A DNA stretch of 64,000 bases from Arthrobacter sp. ERGS1:01 (GCF_001281315.1 NZ_CP012479.1:1364001-1428000); one strand, 5' to 3'. Positions 1-8,350 are shown, counted from the stretch's first letter. Notes: generated by a model not told the origin, from the letters alone. Program-made: numbers and translations.

Positions 1-493
1 GGACCGGACGACGATCGCCGAAGGCGTCACCATCCTTGGTCATGCCGAACAACGGCGGGCCGCCCTGGGTGCGCACGCCGGAAGCTATCAGTTACAGGCC
101 TCAATTGCCGCCTGCCATGCGGTGGCGAGCAACGTGGGCGACACCGATTTCGCCCGGATCGCGGCGTTGTACGGTGAGCTGGCCGCCGTGGCGCCGTCAC
201 CAGTGGTGGACCTCAACCGAGCCATTGCCGTGGCAATGTCGCAAGGGCCCGGCGCCGGACTCAAGCTCGTCGACGTGCTGGACCGTTCCGGCGCTTTGGA
301 CGGGTATTACTTGCTGCCGGCCGCCCGGGCGGACTTGCTGCGCCGCCTGGGCAGGCGCACGGAAGCGGCGCATGACTACCGCCGTGCCCTTGAACTTGCC
401 CCGTCCGACGTCGAACGGCGGTACCTTGCCCGCAGGTTGGCCGAAACGGCCAACCCGCCAACCGCGGAACCGGCCGGTCCCGCACCCGAATAA
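1..493 (+). CDS. ECF sigma factor, C-terminal part (ECF42-like, DUF6596/TPR)
   Basis: Partial gene whose 5' end lies outside the window; the open frame runs from nucleotide 2. It encodes about 163 residues of the C-terminal extension of a large ECF sigma factor. Recognisable family signatures are SYQLQASIAACHA, the IAALYGELAAVAPSPVVDLNRA segment (seen in two parts), LLPAARADLLRRLG and a final TPR-like YRRALELAP helix pair. The sigma2/sigma4 regions are not in the window. Sigma factors with this TPR-like tail (group ECF42) are normally encoded beside DGPF/YCII proteins, and such a gene follows 29 bp downstream. Regulated promoters are unknown. Confidence 0.88.
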   Translation, partial: DRTTIAEGVTILGHAEQRRAALGAHAGSYQLQASIAACHAVASNVGDTDFARIAALYGELAAVAPSPVVDLNRAIAVAMSQGPGAGLKLVDVLDRSGALDGYYLLPAARADLLRRLGRRTEAAHDYRRALELAPSDVERRYLARRLAETANPPTAEPAGPAPE

Positions 494-522
494 TGCAGAC
501 ACATCGATACGAGGGAACAACC

Positions 523-888
523 ATGAAATACATGCTGCTGATCCACGTCAACCAGCCGTCCTGGGACGCACTGACGCAGGAGGACATGACCAGGCTCCAA
601 CAGGCGCACCACGATGCCATCACCGAACTCACGGCGTCAGGGGAATTGATCGAGACCAATGTGTTGGGTGTGGACGGCTCAAAGGTTGTCCGCACACGGG
701 GCGGCGCCCCCCTGGTCACCGACGGTCCGTTCACCGAGGGCAAGGAGATCGCGGGCGGCTACTACATGCTCGACTGCGAGGGCATGACCCGGGCAACTGC
801 CATCGCCGCACGGTTTGTCGAGGCGGAGTTCTCTCCCATCGACGTCCGCAGGGTGGGCCCCGAGGATTCCCATGAGCATCACGAATGA
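523..888 (+). CDS. YCII-related DGPF-domain protein
   Basis: A 121-aa single-domain YCII-like protein starting MKYMLLIHV, with the diagnostic TDGPFTEGKE motif in the middle followed by GGYYMLDCE. The ATG at 523 follows GAGGGAACA; an upstream in-frame ATG at 493 has no ribosome site. DGPF proteins are the usual genomic partners of ECF42 sigma factors, matching the gene just upstream. Their biochemical role is not established (dimeric ferredoxin-like fold). The gene is probably co-transcribed with the sigma factor. Confidence 0.9.
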   Translation: MKYMLLIHVNQPSWDALTQEDMTRLQQAHHDAITELTASGELIETNVLGVDGSKVVRTRGGAPLVTDGPFTEGKEIAGGYYMLDCEGMTRATAIAARFVEAEFSPIDVRRVGPEDSHEHHE

Positions 889-1147
889 GTCCGGGAACAA
901 GGTCCCGGCCCACGCTCTTGCGGCCACGGCGCCGATGCGGGGCGGCGATGCCGGGATTGCCGGCCTCGCAGTGGCCGTTGGCACGTGGCTGGCGGATTGG
1001 GGCAGTGCCGGGGCCGCGCGCCGCCATGTCGCCGTCGAACTGAGGCGGGAGCGAACCGTCGCCGCCATCCTGTGGCGCCGCCAACAGGGCGAGGAGATGA
1101 ATCGGCGGGACCTTGAGGCCTGCCGGATGTACTTTTATGGCCGGTGA
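872..1147 (+). CDS. hypothetical protein, translationally coupled to the DGPF gene
   Basis: A 91-aa open frame whose ATG at 872 overlaps the last 17 bases of the preceding DGPF gene, suggesting translational coupling. It is Ala/Arg-rich with no signal peptide or clear membrane segment. The C-terminal half (AVELRRERTVAAILWRRQQG) could form a basic amphipathic helix. No family recognised. Its position inside the sigma-DGPF unit supports it being real, but a chance frame in GC-rich DNA cannot be excluded. Confidence 0.4.
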   Translation: MSITNESGNKVPAHALAATAPMRGGDAGIAGLAVAVGTWLADWGSAGAARRHVAVELRRERTVAAILWRRQQGEEMNRRDLEACRMYFYGR

Positions 1148-1191
1148 ACGCGCAGGAGAGGATGGTCGGTTTTCATCTTATTTTAGTCTTT

Positions 1192-1203
1192 ACTTAATTA
1201 AGT
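1192..1203. promoter_or_regulatory. palindromic candidate ArsR operator
   Basis: Perfect 12-bp palindrome ACTTAATTAAGT in an AT-rich island 20 bp ahead of the ArsR start codon. ArsR-type repressors bind such AT-rich dyads at their own promoters. Autoregulation is inferred from position. Confidence 0.5.
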
Positions 1204-1223
1204 GGTTGCTGTAGTTTGAAGAA

Positions 1224-1568
1224 GTGACCAAGAGCCAGGCAATCGTCTTTTCCGCACTTGCCGACCCAACCAGGTTGACCATTGTGGACCTGCTCGCCCA
1301 GCGGGGCGAGCTATCCGCCAGCGACATCAGCGGGGTTTTCAGCAGCAGTGCGTCGGCGATCTCGCAGCACCTGAAAGTGCTGCGAGAAGCGGGCCTGGTG
1401 ACGGTCACGAAGCAGGGACAGAAGCGCATCTACCAACTCAACACCCTGGCCATGGATGAAACCGAACGGTGGCTGCACCTGCGGACCCGTCGATGGAATT
1501 CCCGCCTTGACGCGATGGAAGCGCTGATTCAACGACTCGACAAAGGACCGGACGATGACCACCAATGA
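1224..1568 (+). CDS. ArsR-family winged-helix repressor
   Basis: A 114-aa ArsR/SmtB-type regulator. IVFSALADPTRLTIVDLL opens the winged helix; the recognition helix region is SASAISQHLKVLREAGLV and the wing is VTVTKQGQKRIYQL. No CxC metal-binding motif is visible, so it belongs to the non-metal class commonly paired with SRPBCC proteins. The start is a GTG at 1224. It overlaps the next gene by 14 bp, so the two form a coupled operon. The palindrome just upstream is the likely operator. Confidence 0.93.
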   Translation: MTKSQAIVFSALADPTRLTIVDLLAQRGELSASDISGVFSSSASAISQHLKVLREAGLVTVTKQGQKRIYQLNTLAMDETERWLHLRTRRWNSRLDAMEALIQRLDKGPDDDHQ

Positions 1569-2052
1569 GACCCGAGACATCACGATTACGCGGATCCTCA
1601 ACGCACCCGTTCAGACGCTGTGGAACCTCTGGACCGACCCGGCTGCCGTGACGCAGTGGTGGGGTCCCGAGGACTACACCTCCCCGTCGGCCCGGATCGA
1701 CCTTCGCGAAGGAGGCGCCTACTTGTTCGCCATGCAGGCGCCGGCTGAGCAGGGCGGCCTGGTGAGCTACACGGGCGGCAGCTATGCGAAGATCGCCCCG
1801 ATGGAACGCCTTGAGTTCACCCAAAACCTGACCGATGCCGAAGGGGTGCTGCTGCCGGAGGAGGCCCTGCCGGAAGGGTTCTCGCAAAACGTCTACACCA
1901 TCGTGGAGTTCAGGGATGTCAATGGTTTGACGGAACTCACCATCACCGAAAAGGGGTGGACCCGGAGCCTGATGTCGGTGTTCTCCTACGCGGGAATGCA
2001 CCAATCCCTGGACAAGGTGGCGGCACTTCTGGACCAGGTCCGAGCTGCCTGA
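1555..2052 (+). CDS. SRPBCC (AHSA1/START-like) domain protein
   Basis: A 165-aa helix-grip protein of the AHSA1 family. The N-terminus ITRILNAPVQTLWNLWTDPAAVTQWWGP is the classic family opening, and the C-terminus is an amphipathic helix. Ligand unknown. It overlaps the ArsR gene by 14 bp; ArsR-SRPBCC pairs are a recurring arrangement in actinobacteria and proteobacteria. Cytoplasmic, no signal. Confidence 0.92.
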   Translation: MTTNETRDITITRILNAPVQTLWNLWTDPAAVTQWWGPEDYTSPSARIDLREGGAYLFAMQAPAEQGGLVSYTGGSYAKIAPMERLEFTQNLTDAEGVLLPEEALPEGFSQNVYTIVEFRDVNGLTELTITEKGWTRSLMSVFSYAGMHQSLDKVAALLDQVRAA

Positions 2053-2259
2053 CGGGCGAACCCCAGCCGGCGACGGGACCGAATGACCCGTTCAGTCCCG
2101 TTCACGAAAACACGGCTTCCGCCCGCCACCCCTTGAAAGGAGCCGGGGCTTGGGTGTCGGATGGGGGAGTGGCGTTCGTGGAACGGCTGAGCCGGCCAGG
2201 TGTCACCGGTCCCGTGATTGAACGCCACAGCTGACCAACCCGTACCGAAGGAGAAACCC

Positions 2260-2838
2260 ATGACCGCCATCTACACCTTCGACGTCTTTTCCAGCCTCGA
2301 CGGCTTCGGCACTGCCCGTGGCGACTGGGGCGGCTATTGGGGCAAGCAGGGCCCCGAACTGCTCGATCGCCGCCTCGCCACGTACAGCACCGAGCAGCGG
2401 ATGGTCCTCGGGGCCAACACCTACCGCGCATTCACCCAGTTGCTCGCCATGATTGACCAGGAGCCCACCGTAGGCGACCCGTGGGTGACCAAGCTGTTGA
2501 ACCTGCCGGCAACCGTGGTGTCGACGACGCTGACGGCCCCGCTCGACTGGCCCGATGCGACCCTCGTGAGTGGTGACGCGGTCGACGTCGTCGCCCGGCT
2601 CAAAGCCGAATCCGACGTACCGCTGCGCTCACACGGCAGCCTGTCGATGAACCGTGCGCTCATGGCGGCCGGGCTGGTGGACCGCGTCCAGGTGACGCTT
2701 TTTCCCGTGATCACCGGACAGACGGGGGAGAACCCGATCTTTCACGGCGCCGAGGACTTCGATCTTGAATTGCTCGAGGCCCGGACACTTGACGGCAGCA
2801 TCCAGGAGCTCATCTACCGGCCAACCGCCCACCGGTGA
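2260..2838 (+). CDS. dihydrofolate reductase family (RibD C-terminal-like) protein
   Basis: A 192-aa protein of the DHFR/RibD reductase superfamily. It opens IYTFDVFSSLDGFG and has the VLGANTYRAF segment, the HGSLSMNRALMAAGLVD stretch expected around the NADPH site, and VTLFPVITGQTG near the end. These stand-alone proteins are generic NADPH-dependent reductases of unknown substrate rather than true FolA. The ATG at 2260 is preceded by GAAGGAGAAA. The 207-bp gap upstream holds no supported gene. Confidence 0.9.
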   Translation: MTAIYTFDVFSSLDGFGTARGDWGGYWGKQGPELLDRRLATYSTEQRMVLGANTYRAFTQLLAMIDQEPTVGDPWVTKLLNLPATVVSTTLTAPLDWPDATLVSGDAVDVVARLKAESDVPLRSHGSLSMNRALMAAGLVDRVQVTLFPVITGQTGENPIFHGAEDFDLELLEARTLDGSIQELIYRPTAHR

Positions 2839-2995
2839 CGAGAACCGCGGTGGCGGCGGAAAGGCAGACCCGGCCTTCATCCGGTGAAGAATATTTCGAA
2901 AGTTTAACTTCTTTCCAATCCATGGCCATCCGTGCTCCGAATCACAGCTGACGCCCTCGAAGAAGAGGTGTCACCTAGATGAGGAGAAATCTCTT

Positions 2996-3787
2996 ATGTA
3001 TAAGAAATCTGCTTTCCTGATTGCGCCCGCATTGGCGTTGGCCGCACTGTCGTTTTCCGGAGCGGGAGCCATGGCCGCCGACAACGGAACCACGAGCTAC
3101 CAGGCGAACCTTGGTGCCCTCAACGGCAGCAACGCCACCGGAACCGTCATGATCTCCCTGACCGGGGACCAGGCAACGGTCACCGAAAACGTCAGCGGGC
3201 TGGCAGCCACCTTCAACGGTGCCGCCTACCCGCACGTGCAGCACATTCACATCGACGCGAAGGGCGTGTGTCCCACGATCGCCGCCGACACCAACAAGGA
3301 CGGAGTCATCAGCACCACCGAGGGTGGACCGTCGTACGGCAAGATCGGCACCACCCTTTCAACCAGTGGCGACACCAGTGACAAGGCCGCCCTGGACCTG
3401 AAAGTAGCCGGCATGGGGGCCTCCTACACCTATCAGCGCACCTTCACGATGAACGCTGAAACCATCGCATCCATCAAGGCCGGCACCGGCGTCGTGGTCG
3501 TTCACGGCCTGGATCCGGCAACCTTGCCGGCCGCGGCGCAAAAGGAAAAGAGCGACCTGGTTCCCAGCCTGCCGCTTGCCGCCACGTCGCCGGCCCTGTG
3601 TGGCACCCTCGCCGTCTCCCAGATGGCGGCGATGCCCGGCGGAGCCCCCGGCACGGGCCTGACCCAGCCGGTGGCCCAGTCCACCGGCACCACCCCTGAG
3701 ATGGCACTCATTGCGGGCGGTGGAGCACTGGTGATCGCCGCCGGTGCCGTGGTGGTCATGCGCCGCAAGAAGACCGCCTCGAACTGA
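2996..3787 (+). CDS. exported CHRD-domain protein with C-terminal membrane anchor
   Basis: A 263-aa secreted protein. Residues 1-28 are a Sec signal ending at GAGAMAAD. A CHRD-like beta domain follows (YQANLGALNGSNATGTVMIS; YPHVQHIHIDAKGVCP). The C-terminus has a hydrophobic helix and an RRKK stop-transfer tail like a sortase substrate, but with no clean LPxTG or LAxTG motif in front of it. GAGGAGAAA precedes the ATG. A class F sortase follows 17 bp downstream. CHRD proteins are usually secreted; their ligand is unclear. Confidence 0.82.
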   Translation: MYKKSAFLIAPALALAALSFSGAGAMAADNGTTSYQANLGALNGSNATGTVMISLTGDQATVTENVSGLAATFNGAAYPHVQHIHIDAKGVCPTIAADTNKDGVISTTEGGPSYGKIGTTLSTSGDTSDKAALDLKVAGMGASYTYQRTFTMNAETIASIKAGTGVVVVHGLDPATLPAAAQKEKSDLVPSLPLAATSPALCGTLAVSQMAAMPGGAPGTGLTQPVAQSTGTTPEMALIAGGGALVIAAGAVVVMRRKKTASN

Positions 3788-3804
3788 AAGCGGCCTAAGT
3801 AAAC

Positions 3805-4521
3805 ATGAAAAAGTACACCAGCCGCCGCGGGCGCCTAGCCGCTTCCGCGGCGGCCGGCGTCCTGCTTGCAAGCCTTTCCCTGGGCGTCACGGCCTGCGCC
3901 CCGAACAATGTCCCCGCCGTGGCGGCACCGCCATCGGCATCCACTTTTACGACGACGGCGGCACCCACGCCAACGCCGTCGGCAACCCCGACTCCGGCCA
4001 AACCACCCGCCACACCGGCCAAGCCCGCCAAGGCTGCCACGGTGGGACCCATTTTGTCCGCCTCCGTGCCGGTCAGCCTGAAAGTCCCCCAGGTGGGCAT
4101 CGACACCTCGCTCGTTCCGTTGGGCCAGGCGGCGGACGGCACCATGGATGTGCCTGGTGGCGAGCCGGGGGACCCGGGTGGCTGGTACAAATACTCGCCG
4201 ACGCCGGGCCAGCTCGGCCCCGCCGTGATCCTCGGTCACGTCAACAACCTCGCCTCACCCGAGGGGCTGTTCTTCCGGCTCCACGAGATGAAGCCGGGCC
4301 AGCAGTTCTCGGTCGGTAGGGCCGACGGCACGGTTGCCGTCTTCGTGGTCGACAAACTGGCACTGGTCAAAAAGGCAACGTTTCCCACGCTGGCCGTCTA
4401 TGGGAATACCGACAGGGCCGAAATCCGGCTCATCACCTGCGGGGGCTTCGACCCCGCCTCCGGCGAGTACACCGAGAATACGGTTGTCTACGGCCACCTG
4501 GTCTCCAGCCACAAGTCCTAG
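3805..4521 (+). CDS. class F sortase-like protein
   Basis: A 238-aa exported sortase fold. The N-terminal hydrophobic segment ends in VTAC, which also fits a lipobox, followed by a Pro/Thr/Ala-rich linker (residues about 40-80). The core opens VPVSLKVPQVGIDTSLVPLGQ, carries the catalytic His in VILGHVNNL and the catalytic Cys in IRLITCGGFDP. Class F sortases are typical of actinobacteria and attach or process cell-wall proteins. It sits in a block of four exported proteins (2996-5652), likely one operon, so the CHRD protein may be its substrate. Confidence 0.88.
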   Translation: MKKYTSRRGRLAASAAAGVLLASLSLGVTACAPNNVPAVAAPPSASTFTTTAAPTPTPSATPTPAKPPATPAKPAKAATVGPILSASVPVSLKVPQVGIDTSLVPLGQAADGTMDVPGGEPGDPGGWYKYSPTPGQLGPAVILGHVNNLASPEGLFFRLHEMKPGQQFSVGRADGTVAVFVVDKLALVKKATFPTLAVYGNTDRAEIRLITCGGFDPASGEYTENTVVYGHLVSSHKS

Positions 4522-4572
4522 GACCCGGCGCCGCCGGACCGTCCGGACGCCCATGTATTGGAGTGAAGCATC

Positions 4573-5019
4573 ATGAACAAGCCCGGCACGACCAAATTTG
4601 GCACCAACAAGTTCGGCACGAACAAATTGGGGACGCTCATTGCGGCCGCCGCACTCTCAGCCGTGCTGTGCCTGGCCGGCTGCGGGGCCTCCACGACATC
4701 GGGCTCCAAGCCGGTTGCCTCCACACCCGCCGCCGCCACACCCATGCCGGCCATGACGATGGCGGCGGACGGCATGGCCGGGATGATTCACATTGAATCC
4801 GGCGCCTACCGGGACGCCGCCCCCGTGGCAGCGGGGTCAATGGTGACCGTCATGAACATGGACGACGCCGCCTATACGGTCACGGCCGACGACGGCAGTT
4901 TCGCCGTCAAGGTGCCGGCCGGGGCGATGGTCACCTTCAAGGCCCCCGGAACAGCCGGCAACTATCCGTTCCACAGCGACGGCAAAGCCGGCATGCATGG
5001 CACGTTGACGGTTCGCTAG
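4573..5019 (+). CDS. cupredoxin-like lipoprotein
   Basis: A 148-aa lipoprotein with lipobox LAGC. Before the hydrophobic stretch the N-terminus holds three imperfect GTxKFG/LGT repeats (residues 5-21). The mature part has a Met/Ala-rich linker and a plastocyanin-like domain ending YPFHSDGKAGMHGTLTV. That matches the C-terminal metal loop of cupredoxins, but the usual Cys is absent; His and Met remain. It may bind copper differently or not at all. GGAG precedes the ATG. Neighbouring exported genes suggest envelope or copper function (inference). Confidence 0.82.
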   Translation: MNKPGTTKFGTNKFGTNKLGTLIAAAALSAVLCLAGCGASTTSGSKPVASTPAAATPMPAMTMAADGMAGMIHIESGAYRDAAPVAAGSMVTVMNMDDAAYTVTADDGSFAVKVPAGAMVTFKAPGTAGNYPFHSDGKAGMHGTLTVR

Positions 5020-5055
5020 GGAAACACGCACCGTCATGGACAGGAAGTTGAAGCA

Positions 5056-5652
5056 ATGAAAACGCAACACTCGACCCTCGCGGGTCTGGCCCTGGGCCTT
5101 GTATTGCTGGCCGGCTGTTCGGCCGAGGCCGCAACACCCATCCCCGCACAGCCGGCGGCGAGCCAGGCCGCTGCGCCCTCAAGTGCGGCGACCGCGCCGG
5201 CCGCCGCCAACCCGACCGTGGGGGTTGCGCCCGCTGCCGCCGCCATGGTGTGTTCCGACGAGGCCAAGGACAGCGTCACGAAGATCCTCGGCCTGGCAGC
5301 ATCCCCGGCAACAACACCGTCATGGGATGGCACCACCTACTCTTGCAGTTACAAACTCGCCGACGGCCCCTTCACGATGTCGGTGAAGGTCGCGACGGGT
5401 GACGCCGCGGCTACGGCAGCAGCCAAAACGCTCGCCGGATCGTTGAACGCAGCGCCGATCAAGGGACTCTCCAACCTTGGACTTCCCGGCTACCAGTCGG
5501 CCGACGGTTCCGTTGTCTTCGCCAAGGACAACATGACCCTGCACGTGGACGCCACCACGATGACGCCCACCGTGGGCAAGAACAAGGTGTCAAGAGCGGA
5601 CTTCGCCTACCAGATGGCCACCACCATCCTGGCCTGCTGGTCCGAACACTAG
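5056..5652 (+). CDS. putative lipoprotein of unknown function
   Basis: A 198-aa lipoprotein with signal MKTQHSTLAGLALGLVLLAGC (two overlapping parts; lipobox LAGC), an Ala/Pro-rich linker of about 40 residues and a C-terminal globular domain containing two Cys (VCSDEAK and YSCSYK) and a final Cys near the end. I recognise no family. GGAAG lies ahead of the ATG. It is the last of four co-directional exported genes. Confidence 0.8.
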   Translation: MKTQHSTLAGLALGLVLLAGCSAEAATPIPAQPAASQAAAPSSAATAPAAANPTVGVAPAAAAMVCSDEAKDSVTKILGLAASPATTPSWDGTTYSCSYKLADGPFTMSVKVATGDAAATAAAKTLAGSLNAAPIKGLSNLGLPGYQSADGSVVFAKDNMTLHVDATTMTPTVGKNKVSRADFAYQMATTILACWSEH

Positions 5653-5755
5653 CCTCCGACCTTCGGATTCAGGACCGAACGCGACGCACGTCGCTCCCTG
5701 GGATGTGCGCCATGAAAGCCGATGCCCCTTGACTTCCCGAGCCAAGTGCGTTGTA

Positions 5756-5788
5756 GTTCAAGTTGAGACGTATGAACAATATTGAACA
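5756..5788. promoter_or_regulatory. candidate operator of the DeoR/LacI-hybrid regulator (own promoter)
   Basis: Contains GTTCAAGTT (5756-5764) and two TGAACA hexamers at 5773 and 5783, exactly 10 bp apart, just upstream of the regulator gene. The same hexamer in inverse orientation (TGTTCA), again at 10-bp spacing, and the same GTTCAAGTT occur ahead of the ABC importer at 6926-6963. Shared operator use is inferred. Confidence 0.55.
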
Positions 5789-5808
5789 TAACTGGGGGCG
5801 TTGCACGC

Positions 5809-6900
5809 ATGTTGTCCAAGGAAAGACACGGCCTGATCCTGAAGGAACTGGCGTTGAAGGACTCCCTGACCGTCACGGAGTTTGCCGCCAGGTTTGGCAT
5901 CTCCGGCATGACCGTGCGGCGGGACCTGGCGACGCTTGAAAACGAAGGCTTGCTCAACCGCGTCCACGGCGGCGCCGTCCCGGTGGGCCCGCAACCCGGT
6001 GGGGGACGCGGTGGCCGCTCCGGTCGGACGAGCCGTGCCGCGCTGGCCACGATCGGCATGGTGGTACCGTCGGCCTCCTACTATTTCCCCGGCATCATCC
6101 GCGGCGCCGAAGCCGCGGCACAGGACCTCGGGGTTCGGCTTGTGCTTGGTGTCTCGAAATACTCCGCGCCGGAGGAGGGCCTCCAGATCCGGCGACTGCT
6201 GGCCAGCGGCATCGACGGACTCCTGGTCACGCCAAGCCGGGAATCCCTGGCCGGCACGCCCACGCTCGACCTGCTCGCGGCCGCGCAGGTGCCGATCGTC
6301 GTCGTCGAACGATCCATCGAGGACGTCCTTGACCCCGGCGCCTTGGAATCGGTGCGCAGCGACCACGTGCGCGGCGCAGAAATCGCGGTCAACCACCTGC
6401 TCGCCCTGGGTCATCAACGGATCGCGCTGTTTGCCCGGGACAGCAGCCCCACCGCGACACCCTTGGCCGAGGGTTACAGGATCGCCCTGCACAAGGCAGG
6501 CATTGGCCACGATCCGTCCCTGGTGCGGGCCATCATGTCGGCGCCCAATGATCCGGAGGTGCTGCGGGCGCAGCTCGAGACGATCCTGGACTGGCTGGCG
6601 GGAACAGATGTGACCGCCCTGATCATCCACAACGACGAGGACGCCCTCATGTTCGCCGACTCGTGCCTGGCGCGGAAACTGAACGTGCCGGGGGACCTTG
6701 CGATCGTGGCGTACGACGACGAAATTGCCTCCCTGGGGTCGGTGCCCCTAAGTGCCGTGGCCCCGCCGAAATTTGACGTGGGGAACCAGGCGCTGCGCAT
6801 GTGCCTGGACCGGATCGGTTCCCGCCGGGGCGTTCCCACGGCCTTGCAGCGGGTCAGCCTGGCACCCTCGCTCGTGGTCCGGGAGTCGTCCGCCAGTTAA
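5809..6900 (+). CDS. DeoR-type HTH / LacI-type sugar-sensor transcriptional regulator
   Basis: A 363-aa regulator with a mixed architecture. Residues 1-60 form a DeoR winged helix (MLSKERHGLILKELALKD; GISGMTVRRDLATLENEGLL; RVHGGA). After a Gly/Arg linker a LacI-type periplasmic-binding-like sensor runs to the end (ATIGMVVPSASYYFPGIIRGAE, VAYDDEIASLG). The ATG at 5809 fits the family N-terminus; a TTG at 5782 is in frame but falls inside a TGAACA repeat. It precedes and probably controls the ABC/propeller operon. A sugar effector is inferred. Confidence 0.9.
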   Translation: MLSKERHGLILKELALKDSLTVTEFAARFGISGMTVRRDLATLENEGLLNRVHGGAVPVGPQPGGGRGGRSGRTSRAALATIGMVVPSASYYFPGIIRGAEAAAQDLGVRLVLGVSKYSAPEEGLQIRRLLASGIDGLLVTPSRESLAGTPTLDLLAAAQVPIVVVERSIEDVLDPGALESVRSDHVRGAEIAVNHLLALGHQRIALFARDSSPTATPLAEGYRIALHKAGIGHDPSLVRAIMSAPNDPEVLRAQLETILDWLAGTDVTALIIHNDEDALMFADSCLARKLNVPGDLAIVAYDDEIASLGSVPLSAVAPPKFDVGNQALRMCLDRIGSRRGVPTALQRVSLAPSLVVRESSAS

Positions 6901-6925
6901 TCGCCGGACAGCCGGCCACCGCGAA

Positions 6926-6963
6926 TGTTCAACTCTGTTCATTTCGTTGTTCTTGTTCAAGTT
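6926..6963. promoter_or_regulatory. candidate operator array ahead of ABC importer operon 1
   Basis: TGTTCA at 6926 and 6936, TGTTCT at 6948, TGTTCA at 6954, running into GTTCAAGTT at 6955-6963. Four hexamers lie in 34 bp, about 75-115 bp upstream of the substrate-binding protein gene. They mirror the repeats at 5756-5788. Confidence 0.55.
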
Positions 6964-7039
6964 AGCGTGTTTCCTTGAAATACATCATGTGGCACCGGCC
7001 ACATCCCACCGTCACCACCGTGGATTTCAAGGGAGAACC

Positions 7040-8344
7040 ATGAAGCGTCGCAAACTACTCATCGGAACAGCCGGACTGGCTGCCGGCGCCCTGCTGCTGG
7101 CAGCTTGCGGAACCGGCGCCACGCCGGCCGCAGCCCCCACGGGGGAGCCCGCGGGCACCATCACCTTCTGGTCGTCCCTGGCCGGAATGGACAAGGTGGC
7201 CGAGGCTTTCAACGCCAGCCAGACCAAGATCAAGGTCAACTTCGAGACGATTCCCAATGGCGACAACGGCGGCTACGCCAAGTTGTCCACCGCAATTACG
7301 GCCGGGAACGGCCCCGACGTCTCCACGATCGAATACCCGCAGCTGCCGCAGTTCGTCAGCAACGGCCAGGTGCAACCGTTGGACGGGTTGATCGAACCGG
7401 CCACCACTGTGGACAAGCTCGCCGCCGAAATCAAGGGCATGGTCCAGTTCAACGGCAAGACCTACGGCCTGCCCTACGATGCTGCTCCCATGGTCATGTA
7501 CTACCGCAAGGACCTGCTGGCCAAGGCCGGCGTCGGGGTTCCGAAGACCTGGCAGGACTTTGAAGCGGCCGGGCGCAAGCTCAAGGCCGTGGATCCGGGC
7601 GCGTACCTGGCCAGCTTCAACCCCAACCAGGCGACGGCCACGGCCGGTCTGGCCTGGCAGGCAGGCGCCAAATGGTTTGGCACCTCCGGGGACAGCTGGC
7701 AGGTGGGAATCAACGACGCCGCCACCAAGAAGGTGGCCCAATATTGGCAAAAGCTGATCGACGAGAAGATCGTCAAGGTCCAGCAGGCCTTCAGCGACGA
7801 GTGGAGCATCGACCTGGCCAAGGGCACCGTGGCCGGCGTCATTGGCGCCAACTGGAGCGCCACCGGAATTCAAAAGCGCACCGAGGCAAGCGGGCAAAAG
7901 GGTAAGTGGATTGCCGCCCAACTGCCCAACTGGGGCACCCCGGCAGGCGCCTTCTACGGCGGATCCAGCTTCAACGTCACCAAGAGCAGCAAAAACCCTG
8001 CCGCCGCAGCCAAGTTCATCGAATACCTCACCACCAACCCGGAAGCCGTCACGGCCCGTGGAAACACCGGATCCGCATTCCTCGCCTATCCGGGACTGAC
8101 CGCCGTGGCGCAGAAGGCCTTCGACGCCAGCTACTTCGGAAACGACATTTACGCGGTATTCAACCAGGCCTACGCAACCGTCACGCCGGGCTGGCAGTGG
8201 GGCCCCAACTGGGGCCTGAGCAACACGGCCCTCATGGACGGCTACGGCAACCTCGGCACCGGCGGCACCGTCCAGGCCGCCGTCGACTCGGCCCAGAGCG
8301 CCACGGTGTCCGGACTCAAGCAGACCGGCTTGTCCGTCAAGTAG
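7040..8344 (+). CDS. carbohydrate ABC transporter substrate-binding lipoprotein
   Basis: A 434-aa family 1 solute-binding lipoprotein. It has an N-terminal KRRK, a hydrophobic stretch and lipobox LLAAC at about residues 17-21. The mature protein starts the fold with GTITFWSSLAGMDKVAEAFN, with typical segments GLPYDAAPMVMYYRKDLLAKAGV and FYGGSSFNVTKSSKNPAAA. GGGAGAACC precedes the ATG. The importer has two permeases downstream and no ATPase, so a shared MsmK/MalK-type ATPase elsewhere is expected. Substrate unknown, presumably oligosaccharide. Confidence 0.93.
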   Translation: MKRRKLLIGTAGLAAGALLLAACGTGATPAAAPTGEPAGTITFWSSLAGMDKVAEAFNASQTKIKVNFETIPNGDNGGYAKLSTAITAGNGPDVSTIEYPQLPQFVSNGQVQPLDGLIEPATTVDKLAAEIKGMVQFNGKTYGLPYDAAPMVMYYRKDLLAKAGVGVPKTWQDFEAAGRKLKAVDPGAYLASFNPNQATATAGLAWQAGAKWFGTSGDSWQVGINDAATKKVAQYWQKLIDEKIVKVQQAFSDEWSIDLAKGTVAGVIGANWSATGIQKRTEASGQKGKWIAAQLPNWGTPAGAFYGGSSFNVTKSSKNPAAAAKFIEYLTTNPEAVTARGNTGSAFLAYPGLTAVAQKAFDASYFGNDIYAVFNQAYATVTPGWQWGPNWGLSNTALMDGYGNLGTGGTVQAAVDSAQSATVSGLKQTGLSVK

Positions 8345-8350
8345 CAAGGA

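Noticed and set aside
2053-2259. Weak inverted repeat (ACGGGAC ... GTCCCGT) after the SRPBCC gene as terminator
   Set aside because: Only a 7-bp stem with a long loop and no T tract.
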